A stretch of 23,656 bases of DNA from an uncultured Desulfomonile sp. (GTDB taxonomy: Bacteria; Desulfobacterota; Desulfomonilia; Desulfomonilales; Desulfomonilaceae). Both the position numbers and the translations under genes were made by a program. Location: NCBI GenBank assembly GCA_937915285.1, contig CALDNG010000235.1:1-23656 (forward strand). The letters run 5' to 3'. Below the pieces are notes generated by a model, which saw nothing but the letters and a program-made list of their open reading frames with translations, had not been told where the DNA came from and did no database searches. Of this stretch, positions 7,399 through 16,069 are shown piece after piece; position 1 is the first letter of the stretch; each line of letters opens with the position of its first letter.

Positions 7399-7490
7399 CT
7401 TTCTGCGTAAATTTTTCGGACGCCCGTTGAATTCCTTGGCCGTCCTCCACCTTTTCCTCAAAGCGTTGTCCCGCTCTCCTTTTGAAGCGC
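7367..7490 (-). ncRNA. Candidate structured small RNA or structured 3' UTR
   Basis: In minus-strand sense three stem-loops follow one another. The first is CTTCAAAAG/CTTTGAGG with an inner AGCG/CGCT (7456-7487). The second is GGACGGCC/GGGCGTCC with one mismatch (7418-7445). The third is the terminator (7367-7398). I do not recognise a known RNA family and find no clear promoter just upstream, so it may be the processed 3' end of the mRNA from the gene at 7580-7852. The 5' end is approximate. Confidence 0.3.
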
Positions 7491-7579
7491 CAAACCTAAT
7501 TCACATCCTGGCAACCAATTACCGAAAGTCGAATATAATTATTTAGCGGGCCTATCAGCCTTCTCGGGTTTGTCCAGTA

Positions 7580-7852
7580 TCAGGCCTCCCCCATAATTCC
7601 AGTGTTAGGCCGAACCCCGGTATTCTCAAGCTTTAGCTCTTCTATGATTGAAGCGATTTCCGCATGCAAAATTTCTAGCTGCCAGTTGAAATAAATATCT
7701 TCACCAAAATCTCTCAACAACTGCTTTTGGGCTTTGATATAATCTTTGGCGGGTACGGCTCCGCTGAAGACGTGGATGGGATTGATCAGTGTTGCGATGA
7801 CTTCTTCCTGGCGCTCTTCTTTATTTTCCAGCTTGTCGAATTTTCGGCTCAT
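7580..7852 (-). CDS. Small hypothetical protein, 90 residues
   Basis: I do not recognise this protein. It is charged and mostly helical in appearance. A basic, Glu-rich start (SRKFDKLENKEERQEE) is followed by a hydrophobic segment (VIATLINPIHVFSGAVPA), then an amphipathic helix region (DYIKAQKQLLRDFGEDIYFNW) and a second (ILHAEIASIIEELKL). There is no signal peptide, membrane helix or cysteine. I chose the ATG at 7852 because AAGGAAGG lies seven bases upstream; an in-frame ATG at 7876 has no ribosome site. The good ribosome site and codon content make it a probable real gene. It stands alone on the minus strand, followed by a long 3' region that ends in a terminator. Confidence 0.6.
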   Translation of the reverse strand: MSRKFDKLENKEERQEEVIATLINPIHVFSGAVPAKDYIKAQKQLLRDFGEDIYFNWQLEILHAEIASIIEELKLENTGVRPNTGIMGEA

Positions 7853-8197
7853 GCTGCCTTCCTTGTGATTTTTCATGCAGACACATAATGCAACGGTGGC
7901 GCCAAACCATACTGAACGAACTAAATCAAATATTTCTTTGAGTTAGGCAGCCTTTTAAAACAGGGCCCTAACAGTAACTGTCCAATATACGACATACCGG
8001 AGAATGTTCGCGACTATAAACGCAATATAGACGAGTTCTTAGGGAGGTGTCCTAAAATCGCCATATGCGTCGTGTTTCGCGCGGACATCCAGCTCACAGA
8101 TTATTTGACGACTGAACTTGACTAAATTATAATGACTCCCATGAAACTGAAAAGTTCATAAGTATTAAGTCCATAGTTTTTTAGTGGAGGCAGATCA
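7853..8197. other. Intergenic region between divergent genes; holds the tatA promoter
   Basis: No gene is visible. The right part carries the strong tatA promoter (8105-8133). A possible imperfect hairpin, GGTGTCC (8045-8051) with GGACATC (8083-8089), lies upstream of it. I find no clear promoter for the minus-strand gene starting at 7852. Confidence 0.6.
8105..8133 (+). promoter_or_regulatory. Strong sigma-70-type promoter of tatA
   Basis: TTGACG (8105-8110), a 17-base spacer and a perfect TATAAT (8128-8133). The expected start near 8140 gives a leader of about 58 bases before the ATG at 8198, with GGAGG at 8186-8190. Confidence 0.8.
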
Positions 8198-8401
8198 ATG
8201 ATGCCAGGACCCTGGGAACTGATTTTAATTTTATTGATAGTGGTGATGATTTTTGGAGCCAAGCGAATACCTGAAATAATGGGTGGACTTGGTAAGGGCA
8301 TAAAATCTTTTAAGAAAAGCATGGATACAGAAGACACCCCTGAACCTGCGCAGCCCGCGCCGGCAGTGGAAACACCTAAAGAGAAGACCGAAGCAAAATA
8401 A
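8198..8401 (+). CDS. tatA: Twin-arginine translocase subunit TatA
   Basis: TatA forms the variable-size channel that carries folded proteins with twin-arginine signals across the inner membrane, after recruitment by TatC. The 67-residue protein shows the family layout. A short N-terminal membrane helix (about 6-19, [14 protein letters not shown]) is followed by the hinge FGAK (19-22), then the amphipathic helix [20 protein letters not shown]. The tail is acidic, Pro-rich and probably disordered. GGAGG lies seven bases before the ATG at 8198. No tatB or tatC is nearby; in many Deltaproteobacteria Tat genes are scattered. It could equally be named TatA/E. It has its own strong promoter. Confidence 0.93.
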   Translation: MMPGPWELILILLIVVMIFGAKRIPEIMGGLGKGIKSFKKSMDTEDTPEPAQPAPAVETPKEKTEAK

Positions 8402-8485
8402 CGCGCTTATTTTCTGACCGATTTTCTCCTCTCAGGCTAGTCCCAGCGTCTGTTTTCTTTTTAATCAGCTCCACAAACGGTTTAA

Positions 8486-9862
8486 ATGAAGAAAAAAGAT
8501 TCAGATGGCGCAAAAGAAGCCTCCTCTTCCGCTATATACCTGTTCTTCGGTGACGAATTTCTGGTGAAAACCGCGGCGCGAGATTTTTGCGCCGAGTTGA
8601 CGGGGCTTAATGGGGAAAAGGCTGCGCTTGTGATCTTTGACGGGGCTTCCCTAGATTACGGCGACCTCGCCAACGAGGTATCAACCCCTTCGCTATTCAA
8701 TGACTGCAAGGTGATATATGTCGAACAGACATCTGCCTTCACCGGAAAAACGAATCTTGACAGGCTTATCAACAAGGCTTGTGAAACATGGAGATCGGGT
8801 GACAGGAAGGGCGCTTTCCGTAATTTTGTTCAACTTTGCGCTGCCGCCGACCTGGATTCAGCAAGCTCCTCCATGAAGGATTTTTTGCCCGAAGTTGTTT
8901 TTGATTCCCCTCTTCCCGACAAAGACAGACAAACCCTAATCGAAATTGCTGAATCTTTCATCGCCGAAAACCCTTCGATTCGTGTAAATCAAGACGACTC
9001 CATTCTCCTGGATTTGATATCTTCACCATTGCCTTCTGGAATCACCCTTGTCTTGACAGCCCCGGCCGTTGACAAAAAGAAGAAGCTATACAAAGCCGTT
9101 GAGAAGACTGGACACGTGATGGAATTAAGTCCGGTTCAGGAGAAATTCGCTGCAGGACTGCAAAAAAACTATTTCCGGAAACTTGTTGAAGATTTTCTTG
9201 GCAAACACGGCAAAACAATAGCGCCTGACGCCCTGAACAAAATGTATGACCGTTCGGGCAGAGACATAAGGCGCATTCATTCCGAATTGAACAAGGTACT
9301 CACATACATCGGAAACCGGAATCAGATTACTGCAAGGGATGTGGAGGATTTATTTCTGGATTTTCATGAGCCAATGTTTTTTGATTTTCTGACTGTACTG
9401 AGAACAGCCGATGCGCAAAAATGCCTACCGGCTTTGATCGACAATCTCAAAATAGTGGCCCATCCGCTTCAGACACTCGCTGCAATAACCTCTGAATTCA
9501 GGAAACTAATAGTCGTAAGGGAATTGCTGTTCACTCAGCTCAGGAACGAATGGCGGCCTAACATGACCTATGAACAGTTCGTCGAGCTGATGAAAAAACT
9601 GCGATCAAATCAGTCTCCCATGCCTAAAAAATCTAAATTTGACCCATTAACCATGAAGGATTATCCACTGTATCTGTCCTTGAAGACAGCGCAGAACTAC
9701 ACAATGGAAATGTTGGGTCAGGTCATGGAGCATATTCTGGAAGCAGAAATACTCATGAAATCTTCTCGAATCGGATCTGTGAGCCCGGACAGTCTCATGC
9801 AGGACCTTGTGCTCAAGATCTGTGATTCAAGTTCGCGAAAATACGCCTCCGGAAAAAAATAG
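8486..9862 (+). CDS. holA: DNA polymerase III delta subunit (clamp-loader wrench), enlarged
   Basis: The delta subunit opens the beta sliding clamp within the clamp-loader complex. The start AIYLFFGDEFLVKTAARDF (16-34) matches the family's YLF-GDE motif. FNDCKVIYVE (71-80), ITLVLTAPAVDKKKKLYKAV (186-205) and the lid/collar part (SGRDIRRIHSELNKVLTYI, then ITARDVEDLF) also fit. The C-terminal collar is helical (PLQTLAAITSEFRKLIVVREL). At 458 residues it is over 100 longer than typical (about 340). Most of the excess lies at about 90-170, between the VIYVE strand and the next core strand, plus a Lys-rich extension around 365-385. The ribosome site before the ATG at 8486 is weak. It follows tatA by 84 bases and may share its transcript. 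Confidence 0.85.
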   Translation: MKKKDSDGAKEASSSAIYLFFGDEFLVKTAARDFCAELTGLNGEKAALVIFDGASLDYGDLANEVSTPSLFNDCKVIYVEQTSAFTGKTNLDRLINKACETWRSGDRKGAFRNFVQLCAAADLDSASSSMKDFLPEVVFDSPLPDKDRQTLIEIAESFIAENPSIRVNQDDSILLDLISSPLPSGITLVLTAPAVDKKKKLYKAVEKTGHVMELSPVQEKFAAGLQKNYFRKLVEDFLGKHGKTIAPDALNKMYDRSGRDIRRIHSELNKVLTYIGNRNQITARDVEDLFLDFHEPMFFDFLTVLRTADAQKCLPALIDNLKIVAHPLQTLAAITSEFRKLIVVRELLFTQLRNEWRPNMTYEQFVELMKKLRSNQSPMPKKSKFDPLTMKDYPLYLSLKTAQNYTMEMLGQVMEHILEAEILMKSSRIGSVSPDSLMQDLVLKICDSSSRKYASGKK

Positions 9863-9921
9863 GAACAGTCGATGGACTTCGCCTGACCCTGCCTATAACG
9901 GTATTTCAAGACATCATTCTA

Positions 9922-10449
9922 TCACTTCTTCTTTTCAGCTATGTATGTGGGGGCGTTCTTTGCTGTCTTGCCCTTCAAATGGCTGTGATAATATTCATAA
10001 GTCAGTGGCTTCCCGGCGCCGAGTGTTTGCGAATGGACAACCTCTCCAACGAAAATGGTATGGGTTCCAACCCCAAGGTAGTTGACAACATTGCACTCCA
10101 GAACACCCAATGCGTATTCCGTCACTAGAGGACAGCCCGTTACACCAATTATGTGGTTTGCTTTCTCCAGCTTGTCGACATCGCGGCCAGATTTGAAACC
10201 GAAAAGACCGATAAAAGTCATTGGTGTTTCTTCAGACAGCACGGAAACTCCAAACACGCCACTTCTTAAAATGTAGTCGTGCGTGAGATTTTTTCTGTTG
10301 ACTATTACCGCAAATTTGGGGGGTTCCGCGGTTACCTGCAAAACTGTGTTGACTATTTGCCCATTCCCTTTGTCACCGTCCTTTGAGGTGACCACATACA
10401 ATCCATAACTTATCTCCCTGAAAACATCCTGAGACACAGTTTCAGTCAT
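9922..10449 (-). CDS. Flavin reductase-like (FMN-binding split-barrel) protein
   Basis: The 175-residue cytoplasmic protein belongs to the flavin reductase-like family that includes flavoredoxin and the N-terminal domain of high-molecular-weight rubredoxin from anaerobes. Diagnostic parts are the start ISYGLYVVTSKDGDKGNGQI, the core VTAEPPKFAVIVNRKNLTHDYI, GVFGVSVL, and HTIFVGEVVHSQTL near the end. A rubredoxin domain (paired CxxC) is absent, so it probably takes electrons from a separate partner. A role in oxygen, NO or sulfur-related electron transfer is possible but not shown. ATG 10449 is preferred to the GTG at 10458 because GGAAG lies eight bases upstream of it. It converges with holA (59-base gap). 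Confidence 0.85.
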   Translation of the reverse strand: MTETVSQDVFREISYGLYVVTSKDGDKGNGQIVNTVLQVTAEPPKFAVIVNRKNLTHDYILRSGVFGVSVLSEETPMTFIGLFGFKSGRDVDKLEKANHIIGVTGCPLVTEYALGVLECNVVNYLGVGTHTIFVGEVVHSQTLGAGKPLTYEYYHSHLKGKTAKNAPTYIAEKKK

Positions 10450-10805
10450 ATCGCACACTTCCTTTCATCACCGAGACTAAACACATGAACAGCCCTATTT
10501 ATATTTCCAGACAAATACATGCAATGACCTTCAATCCCCAAGACAAAACATTTCAGCATCTTATTCCGTGGCAAAATTCAAGGCAACACCTGAGAGACGA
10601 TTCACGTCAATTAGTTCCTACAACGCCAAAACAGGCCTGACAGAAGGAATGCCCAAATCAAAATTGATGCCGAACCTGATTTAATATGTTATATCATTTA
10701 TAAGCTTTTATTGATGTTAGCTGGTCGAATTTTCAACTTCAAATAAAAGCCTTTTTTTTGTACCGGATTTTTTCCTGGCTATGATTTACCGTGATGGAGT
10801 TTTTA
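10450..10805. other. Intergenic region between divergent genes
   Basis: No gene is visible. The left half is ordinary sequence with a weak AT-rich possible promoter for the flavin reductase gene. The right half is very AT-rich (a palindromic stretch around 10682-10705) and ends in the candidate promoter of the CoA ligase gene. Confidence 0.5.
10758..10785 (+). promoter_or_regulatory. Candidate promoter of the phenylacetate-CoA ligase gene
   Basis: TTGTAC (10758-10763), a 16-base spacer and TATGAT (10780-10785). A transcript start near 10792 would leave a leader of about 14 bases carrying GGAG (10796-10799) before the ATG at 10806. Confidence 0.45.
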
Positions 10806-12089
10806 ATGTCTTTTATGCCGACTTTTTCATCATTGGACCAACTCGCCGATATTCAGCTCGACGGACTGAAATGGACCGTCAAACACGCCTATGAAGGTTC
10901 CTCCTTTTATAGGAACAAACTGGATTTAGCTGGAATAAGACCTGCAGACATTCGTTCGATGGATGACCTGCGACGTCTTCCCTTTACATCTTCACAGGAT
11001 CTATCTGATGATTATCCTTTTCCCTTGCTATCAGTGCCGATGTCTGAGGTTGTCAGAATCCACGCATCATCCGGAACTACAGGCAAGAGAAAGGTGCTTT
11101 GTTACACCCGTCAAGACATAGAAGACTGGACAACGTTTTTTGCTCGATGTTACGAAATGGCGGATTTGACTTCGGAAGACCGCGTCCAGATTTGCGTGGG
11201 ATATGGAGTTTGGACGGCTGGGGTAAGTTTTCAGTCAGGTTGCGAGCGCTTCGGGGCCATGGCAATTCCTGCTGGTCCTGGAAATCTTGAGATGCAAATG
11301 GAATTTTTGGTCGATTTTCAAACCACCGTGATGTGTTGCACGGCATCCATGGGACTCCTCCTTGCCGAGGAAGTAGAAAGACGTGGACTGAGAGAAAAGT
11401 TGTGTCTCAAAAAGATGATTTATGGTTCGGAGAGATCATCTGACGCCATGCGTTCGCGCATCAGGAAATTGCTAAACCTTTCCGATATGTATGACATACC
11501 CGGGATGACCGAGCTGTACGGTCCTGGAACCGGCCTGGAATGTAGCGCTCACGATGGAATCCATTACTGGGCTGATTACTACATACTTGAGATAGTAAAC
11601 CCTGAAACTCTTGAGCCTGTAGCCGATGGCGAGGTAGGCGAAATGGTCATAACAACCCTTCGAAAACAGGCTGCTCCCTTGATAAGATACAGGACGCGTG
11701 ATTTGACTGCCATCAAGAAAGGGGCATGCCCCTGCGGATCAATGCTCCCGAAGCATGACCGCCTCCTCGGCAGATCCGATGACATGTTTATTGTAAAAGC
11801 AGTCAATGTTTATCCCGGACAGATCGATAACGCGCTCGGACTTGTAAAGGGAATAAGTTGCGAATATCAGGTCCAGTTAGACAGGGTGGACGGGAAAGAT
11901 ATAATGCGGCTGCTCGTGGAATGCGCTCAGGGACAAGACGCTTCATTAATGTCTGACACTGCACGACTGGTAAAGGATACTGTGAGACGGAAAATTCTGG
12001 TAACCCCAACCGTTGAAATAGTACCCTACGGCTCTCTACCCAGAAGCGAAAGAAAAACTAAAAGAGTGCTTGATAACCGGGAAAACTAG
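10806..12089 (+). CDS. paaK: Phenylacetate-CoA ligase family adenylate-forming enzyme
   Basis: PaaK-type enzymes activate an aryl acid such as phenylacetate to its CoA thioester using ATP. The 427-residue protein contains the P-loop SSGTTGKRK (88-96), the aryl-substrate region VGYGVWTAGVSFQSGCERFG, the adenylate-binding PGMTELYGPGTG, and YRTRDLTAI preceding the hinge. The C-terminal lid holds GRSDDMFIVKAVNVYPGQID and ends in PRSERKTKRVLDNR, with the conserved catalytic lysine. A CPCGS segment lies before the hinge, as in other PaaK proteins. The exact substrate is unknown, and anaerobes carry many paralogues, so the gene symbol is a family label. Start ATG 10806 is chosen for GGAG six bases upstream; GTG 10791 and ATG 10794 lie in frame. 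Confidence 0.88.
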   Translation: MSFMPTFSSLDQLADIQLDGLKWTVKHAYEGSSFYRNKLDLAGIRPADIRSMDDLRRLPFTSSQDLSDDYPFPLLSVPMSEVVRIHASSGTTGKRKVLCYTRQDIEDWTTFFARCYEMADLTSEDRVQICVGYGVWTAGVSFQSGCERFGAMAIPAGPGNLEMQMEFLVDFQTTVMCCTASMGLLLAEEVERRGLREKLCLKKMIYGSERSSDAMRSRIRKLLNLSDMYDIPGMTELYGPGTGLECSAHDGIHYWADYYILEIVNPETLEPVADGEVGEMVITTLRKQAAPLIRYRTRDLTAIKKGACPCGSMLPKHDRLLGRSDDMFIVKAVNVYPGQIDNALGLVKGISCEYQVQLDRVDGKDIMRLLVECAQGQDASLMSDTARLVKDTVRRKILVTPTVEIVPYGSLPRSERKTKRVLDNREN

Positions 12090-12215
12090 TTTACCGGTAT
12101 CATATTGACTATACAGAAGCTTTCAACCTTTTAACGACAAAGCTATTGTATTTTTTCCTGGTTTTAATAATAATTAGAAGTCTATGCTATTTATGAGAAG
12201 CTCTCAGGAGGATCG

Positions 12216-12548
12216 ATGGGTTCAAAAAAGAAAGAAAAAGAACAGAAAAAAGAAAAGCCACTAGATGAATGGACCATGAAAGAATTGCGCGATGAAGCGC
12301 TCAAAATACCCAATGTTCAGGGTGTCCATGGAATGAACAAGCAGGAGATCATAGAGGCTTTGAGAATTGAGAAGGGCATACCCGCTCCTGAAAAGAAGAA
12401 GACTGACACCGTGAGGCAGTTCAAGGAGAAGGCCAGGACCCTGGTTGCCAAACGCGACGAGGAAAGGGCTGAAGGAGCCTCCAGGAGTCGTTTGAATATA
12501 TTGAGAAGAAAAATTTCGAAATTAAAAAAGAAGACCCGTTTGGGATGA
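12216..12548 (+). CDS. Small basic SAP/Rho-N-like protein
   Basis: The 110-residue protein has a very Lys/Glu-rich start (GSKKKEKEQKKEKP). Then comes LDEWTMKELRDEALKIPNV followed by HGMNKQEIIEALR (about 17-50), which resembles the helix-extended-helix of SAP and Rho N-terminal domains that bind nucleic acids. A basic, helical C-terminal half ends in RRKISKLKKKTRLG. The strong ribosome site CAGGAGG (12205-12211) sits five bases before the ATG. Related short proteins are known in Deltaproteobacteria without a defined role; nucleic-acid binding is inferred from the fold and charge only. It lies between the CoA ligase and the AsmA-like gene on the same strand. Confidence 0.7.
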   Translation: MGSKKKEKEQKKEKPLDEWTMKELRDEALKIPNVQGVHGMNKQEIIEALRIEKGIPAPEKKKTDTVRQFKEKARTLVAKRDEERAEGASRSRLNILRRKISKLKKKTRLG

Positions 12549-12595
12549 TGTTTAAACTGCACGCGAAATAATCGCCTTTTAATTTTGGAAAACAT

Positions 12596-12624
12596 TTGAC
12601 GGCGCCCGGTGACGGTAGTAATTA
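12596..12624 (+). promoter_or_regulatory. Candidate promoter of the AsmA-like gene
   Basis: TTGACG (12596-12601), a 17-base spacer and TAATTA (12619-12624). The leader to 12717 would be about 85 bases. Confidence 0.45.
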
Positions 12625-12716
12625 TCCTGTGCAAGTAGCTTAAGGTGTGACTGATCGTTTGGGCCGTGCGCCGTTTTCCCTGAACTTTGTCCTGCCTTTC
12701 GGGCCTTTAGAAAGCT

Positions 12717-15700
12717 ATGATGGCAAGAAACAGGCCTAATCATTCGCCTATAGTAAATTCCCCACAAAAGAAATTATTAGTCTCGTTACTGATCATTTTC
12801 ATAGCTGTAGTCTGCTTTGTTGTTGGAATTTTTTCAGGAACAAGATACCTGGTTTCTGGACCCAGATTCAAACATCTGGTGATTTCAAGACTACAGGGTC
12901 AAGTTAACGGCAGGATATCCATAGAAAAGCTTGATTTGAAGTGGACCTCTCTGACCTCCGGACTGATCGAGTCTTCAGGAATTCGAGTAGGTGAGGCCAC
13001 TTCTGATCCTCTTGAAATCGCTCTTTCAAAACTGGAAATGTCCTTTGATCTCAGGGAAATCCTTCTAGGAAAACTGGAAATTGATTTCATTAGAATAATA
13101 AAACCCATTATTATAGCTGATTTGACCTTAATCAAATCAATTGTCTCAGGATCAGCTCCGCAAAACAGGATCACATTCTTCCTGAATCCAACAGTCAAAT
13201 CCCTTCGAATCATTAATGGATCTGTTTTAAACAAGAAACCGGGGGGACCCACAAAAAATTATGAAACGCTTTTCTCTCGCGTTGAGTGTAGCGCAGGCAA
13301 TCTAACCCTTCGAGGAGTTGAGCGTTTTGAAGCCCACGGCGCATCCCATGAAGGTCCTAGGACAGGACGTATGGAAGTTTCAGGCAATCTCGAAACCGGC
13401 TCGAACGCCGATGAAAATGAAAGAAGGAAGTCGTTTATCAAATTCCGCCTGCTTGATTATCCAACCTTTCCGGTGTCCCACCTGATCAACAGCTTTTTTC
13501 CAAAGATCCCCTCTTTTAAGGCGATTGCGGATGCGAACATTCAGATTATAGGCGATTGGGAAGAATGGAAGGCCAAAGGATCTCTTGAGATAAATAGTCA
13601 AGCTTCTCCCAACAGCAAGGGCCACACCAGAGCGAGCCATGACAGAGTTACCGCAGGTATAGAAGCTTTCAGAAAGGCTGATCGCTTGACGGTATCAATA
13701 CCGTCTTTCAGCGCGCCTGGTGTCGAAGCGTCGCTGGATGCGGACCTGTCGGACATAGGTTCGGAAAAGGCAATTGCACGGGTCAATGTCAGAAAAGCAG
13801 ATATCAATCTGGATGAAGCTATTAGAGTTGCCCCGATCAAATTGTTGTCCACGGTTGACCAGGAGAGAATTCTCAAGGCCGGTATCAAAGGCAAAATAAG
13901 AATCCTTTCCGCTTCATGGAATTACAGGTTTGAAGCCAAAGATAAACCCAAAAGTTTGTTGAGCGATCTGGTGATAGACGCTGCTCTCAACCAGGTCACC
14001 GCATTTATCCCTTTTCTTGAGTTGCCGATTGAAAATACCAGCGGCTCCTTCAGGCTGAATGCCAATGAGGCATTGTTCAAGGGAATAAATATAACCATTG
14101 GAAGCTCGCCTATCGTAATCAACGGTTGGCTAAGCCATCTATCAACCAAACCTAAGTTGGATTTGTTCATTTCGATGAAGGCGCAGGCCTCGGACCTCCA
14201 GTATATTCTCTCCAGCAAGCTCTGGGGTGACAGATTTGAACCTTACCTGAAGTGGATGCAGGAGCCGGGTGGATCAGTTTCGGTAACCATGGACCTCAAG
14301 GGCTACCTGGAGAAGCCCTCGATGAAAGGTCAGATAGATCTGGAAGACTTCAACTTCAAAACAGACTCCATCAATCTTCCGTTGAGGAAAATTTCAGGAA
14401 GTTTGAGATTTCGCCCTTCCTCCATGTCCGTTTCAAACATGAAGGGTTTTGTTGGCGACAGTCCTTTCGAAATAAAAGGCGTCATCACCGACAAGGAGTC
14501 CCATGCAAACCTCGAACTCAAGATTAACGCTTCTGACCTCAAAAAAACCGGTCTCCTTGGCGCTGGCTGGTCACTTGCGGGAACCTCTCCACTAAGCATG
14601 AACATGAAGGGCCGCCTTCCTGATATCGGATTTTCAGGGAATCTGGATCTTAAGAACCTTGTTATCTCCAAAGAGTCATGGATAAAGAAGCCGGCCGGTG
14701 TTCCCCTTGAATTTGAATTTTCCGGAATCAGGAACGCTGAAGGGTTGACTGTAGAAGACGCCTACCTTGTGTCGGACTCGGGCCGCGTAGCCACCAGGGC
14801 TCAACTAAAGGATAATGGCCGGTTTTCAGCCGCCTTGAATTTACCCCCAAAAGGCATCCCAACGAGTGATTTGACATGTATAGTGGACCCTGCGCTTGAA
14901 CTTCAACCTGGTGGACGAATCGAAGGTGATGTGCTCATCAGAAAAGACAGGAATCAGGAACCTGTTTTCGACGCAAATTTTGTTCTTAACCATGTTTCCC
15001 TGAGATTGCCACGCGCCAGAAAGAGAACTGATGGAATCACCGGTTCCATACAGCTCAAGGGAAAAACGCTTCAGATGACTATCGAGCGGTCAAAAACCGG
15101 TTCGTCTGTAATCGCTTCCGACTTACTCATCACAGACTTCTCACAGCCTCGTTACAAAGCTGTTTTTGATTGTGAATTCCTTGACACTACCGACTTCACG
15201 GACCAATCCGGTCAAGCCCCGGTCATGACATGGATTGACTGGATTCGCTCAAACTCAGTGATCAGGTTCCTCAACCAGAGCAAAGGCTCAATCTCCCTGA
15301 AAATTGCCAAAGGCAAAACTACCTACAGATCTTTTTCTGATTTCAGGGCGGAATTCGAGGGCAATGGCGGGCTGTTAAGTATTTCCAAATGGCAAACCGG
15401 TTTCGCGGACGGAATCCTTCGGGGTACCGGGGCCATTGACATCCGACCAACAACCAACAGGCCTCTGAGAATCGAATTCCAGGGTGATCAGTTGAACTTT
15501 GACAGGATATTCATATCTGATCCCAACCGCTCGAAAGTTGATGGAACTGTTGTTTCACAAGGTTACATGGACTGGCGGATTCGATCAGGAATAGAGAATG
15601 GCGGAATATACAAACCGGGAAGTATGGAAGTGAGGGTCGCTGACGGAACTGTTTATCGCTTTGAAATATTGTCAAAAATATTTTCCCTAATAAATCTTGG

Positions 15701-16064
15701 CTCTATATTGCGTGGAAAACTTCCGGACGTAATTGGCCAGGGGCTTACATTTCAGCGGATGAACTGGAAAATGGACGTTTTTGACAATAAATGGAAAATA
15801 AAAGATCTGAAATTTTATTCCGATGCCGCGCGAATTGACGCCTCCGGCATGTATTTCAGTGATCAGGGGAGAGTTGATTTCAAGGTGGACGTGGCGCCGC
15901 TTGTTGGTTTTGATACCATTCTATCTGGGCTCTTCGGCAATCTCATCACCAAGGACGGAAAGATACTCAACACCACTTTCCGCGTAAGGGGCCTGACAAG
16001 CTCACCTGATGTCCGGCTGGAGCCTTTTGAAAATCTTAAGCAGGAGTTTCGACAGGGCGGCTAA
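12717..16064 (+). CDS. AsmA/YhdP-like membrane-anchored protein, 1115 residues
   Basis: One N-terminal membrane helix (about 19-42, KLLVSLLIIFIAVVCFVVG) is followed by a very long periplasmic part of repeating beta-rich segments. The early region SRLQGQVNGRISIEKLDLKW is typical of the AsmA N-terminus. The end (LINLGSILRGKLP through LNTTFRVRGLTSSPDVRLEPFE) is typical of the AsmA-like C-terminal domain. The family (AsmA, TamB, YhdP) forms long grooved structures thought to carry phospholipids between inner and outer membranes. A transport role here is inferred from the family. ATG 12717 or 12720 may start the protein; the ribosome site is weak. It ends five bases from the convergent rnhB, which leaves no room for a separate terminator. 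Confidence 0.85.
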   Translation: MMARNRPNHSPIVNSPQKKLLVSLLIIFIAVVCFVVGIFSGTRYLVSGPRFKHLVISRLQGQVNGRISIEKLDLKWTSLTSGLIESSGIRVGEATSDPLEIALSKLEMSFDLREILLGKLEIDFIRIIKPIIIADLTLIKSIVSGSAPQNRITFFLNPTVKSLRIINGSVLNKKPGGPTKNYETLFSRVECSAGNLTLRGVERFEAHGASHEGPRTGRMEVSGNLETGSNADENERRKSFIKFRLLDYPTFPVSHLINSFFPKIPSFKAIADANIQIIGDWEEWKAKGSLEINSQASPNSKGHTRASHDRVTAGIEAFRKADRLTVSIPSFSAPGVEASLDADLSDIGSEKAIARVNVRKADINLDEAIRVAPIKLLSTVDQERILKAGIKGKIRILSASWNYRFEAKDKPKSLLSDLVIDAALNQVTAFIPFLELPIENTSGSFRLNANEALFKGINITIGSSPIVINGWLSHLSTKPKLDLFISMKAQASDLQYILSSKLWGDRFEPYLKWMQEPGGSVSVTMDLKGYLEKPSMKGQIDLEDFNFKTDSINLPLRKISGSLRFRPSSMSVSNMKGFVGDSPFEIKGVITDKESHANLELKINASDLKKTGLLGAGWSLAGTSPLSMNMKGRLPDIGFSGNLDLKNLVISKESWIKKPAGVPLEFEFSGIRNAEGLTVEDAYLVSDSGRVATRAQLKDNGRFSAALNLPPKGIPTSDLTCIVDPALELQPGGRIEGDVLIRKDRNQEPVFDANFVLNHVSLRLPRARKRTDGITGSIQLKGKTLQMTIERSKTGSSVIASDLLITDFSQPRYKAVFDCEFLDTTDFTDQSGQAPVMTWIDWIRSNSVIRFLNQSKGSISLKIAKGKTTYRSFSDFRAEFEGNGGLLSISKWQTGFADGILRGTGAIDIRPTTNRPLRIEFQGDQLNFDRIFISDPNRSKVDGTVVSQGYMDWRIRSGIENGGIYKPGSMEVRVADGTVYRFEILSKIFSLINLGSILRGKLPDVIGQGLTFQRMNWKMDVFDNKWKIKDLKFYSDAARIDASGMYFSDQGRVDFKVDVAPLVGFDTILSGLFGNLITKDGKILNTTFRVRGLTSSPDVRLEPFENLKQEFRQGG

Positions 16065-16069
16065 TCAAT

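Larger units (their letters stand above)
7252..7579. other. Non-coding stretch: beta-barrel promoter, orphan terminator, possible small RNA
   Basis: No convincing gene lies here. It holds the beta-barrel promoter (7293-7321), a minus-strand terminator (7367-7398) and two more stem-loops just upstream of that terminator in minus-strand sense. An 89-codon frame at 7181-7450 runs straight through the terminator hairpin and the promoter and is not believable. Confidence 0.6.

Noticed and set aside
7181..7450. An 89-codon minus-strand frame
   Set aside because: It crosses the terminator hairpin (7367-7398) and the beta-barrel promoter, overlaps the start of the barrel gene in another frame, and its product looks random.
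14330..14671. A 113-codon minus-strand frame within the AsmA-like gene
   Set aside because: It lies wholly inside a long intact gene, with no start signals and no family resemblance.
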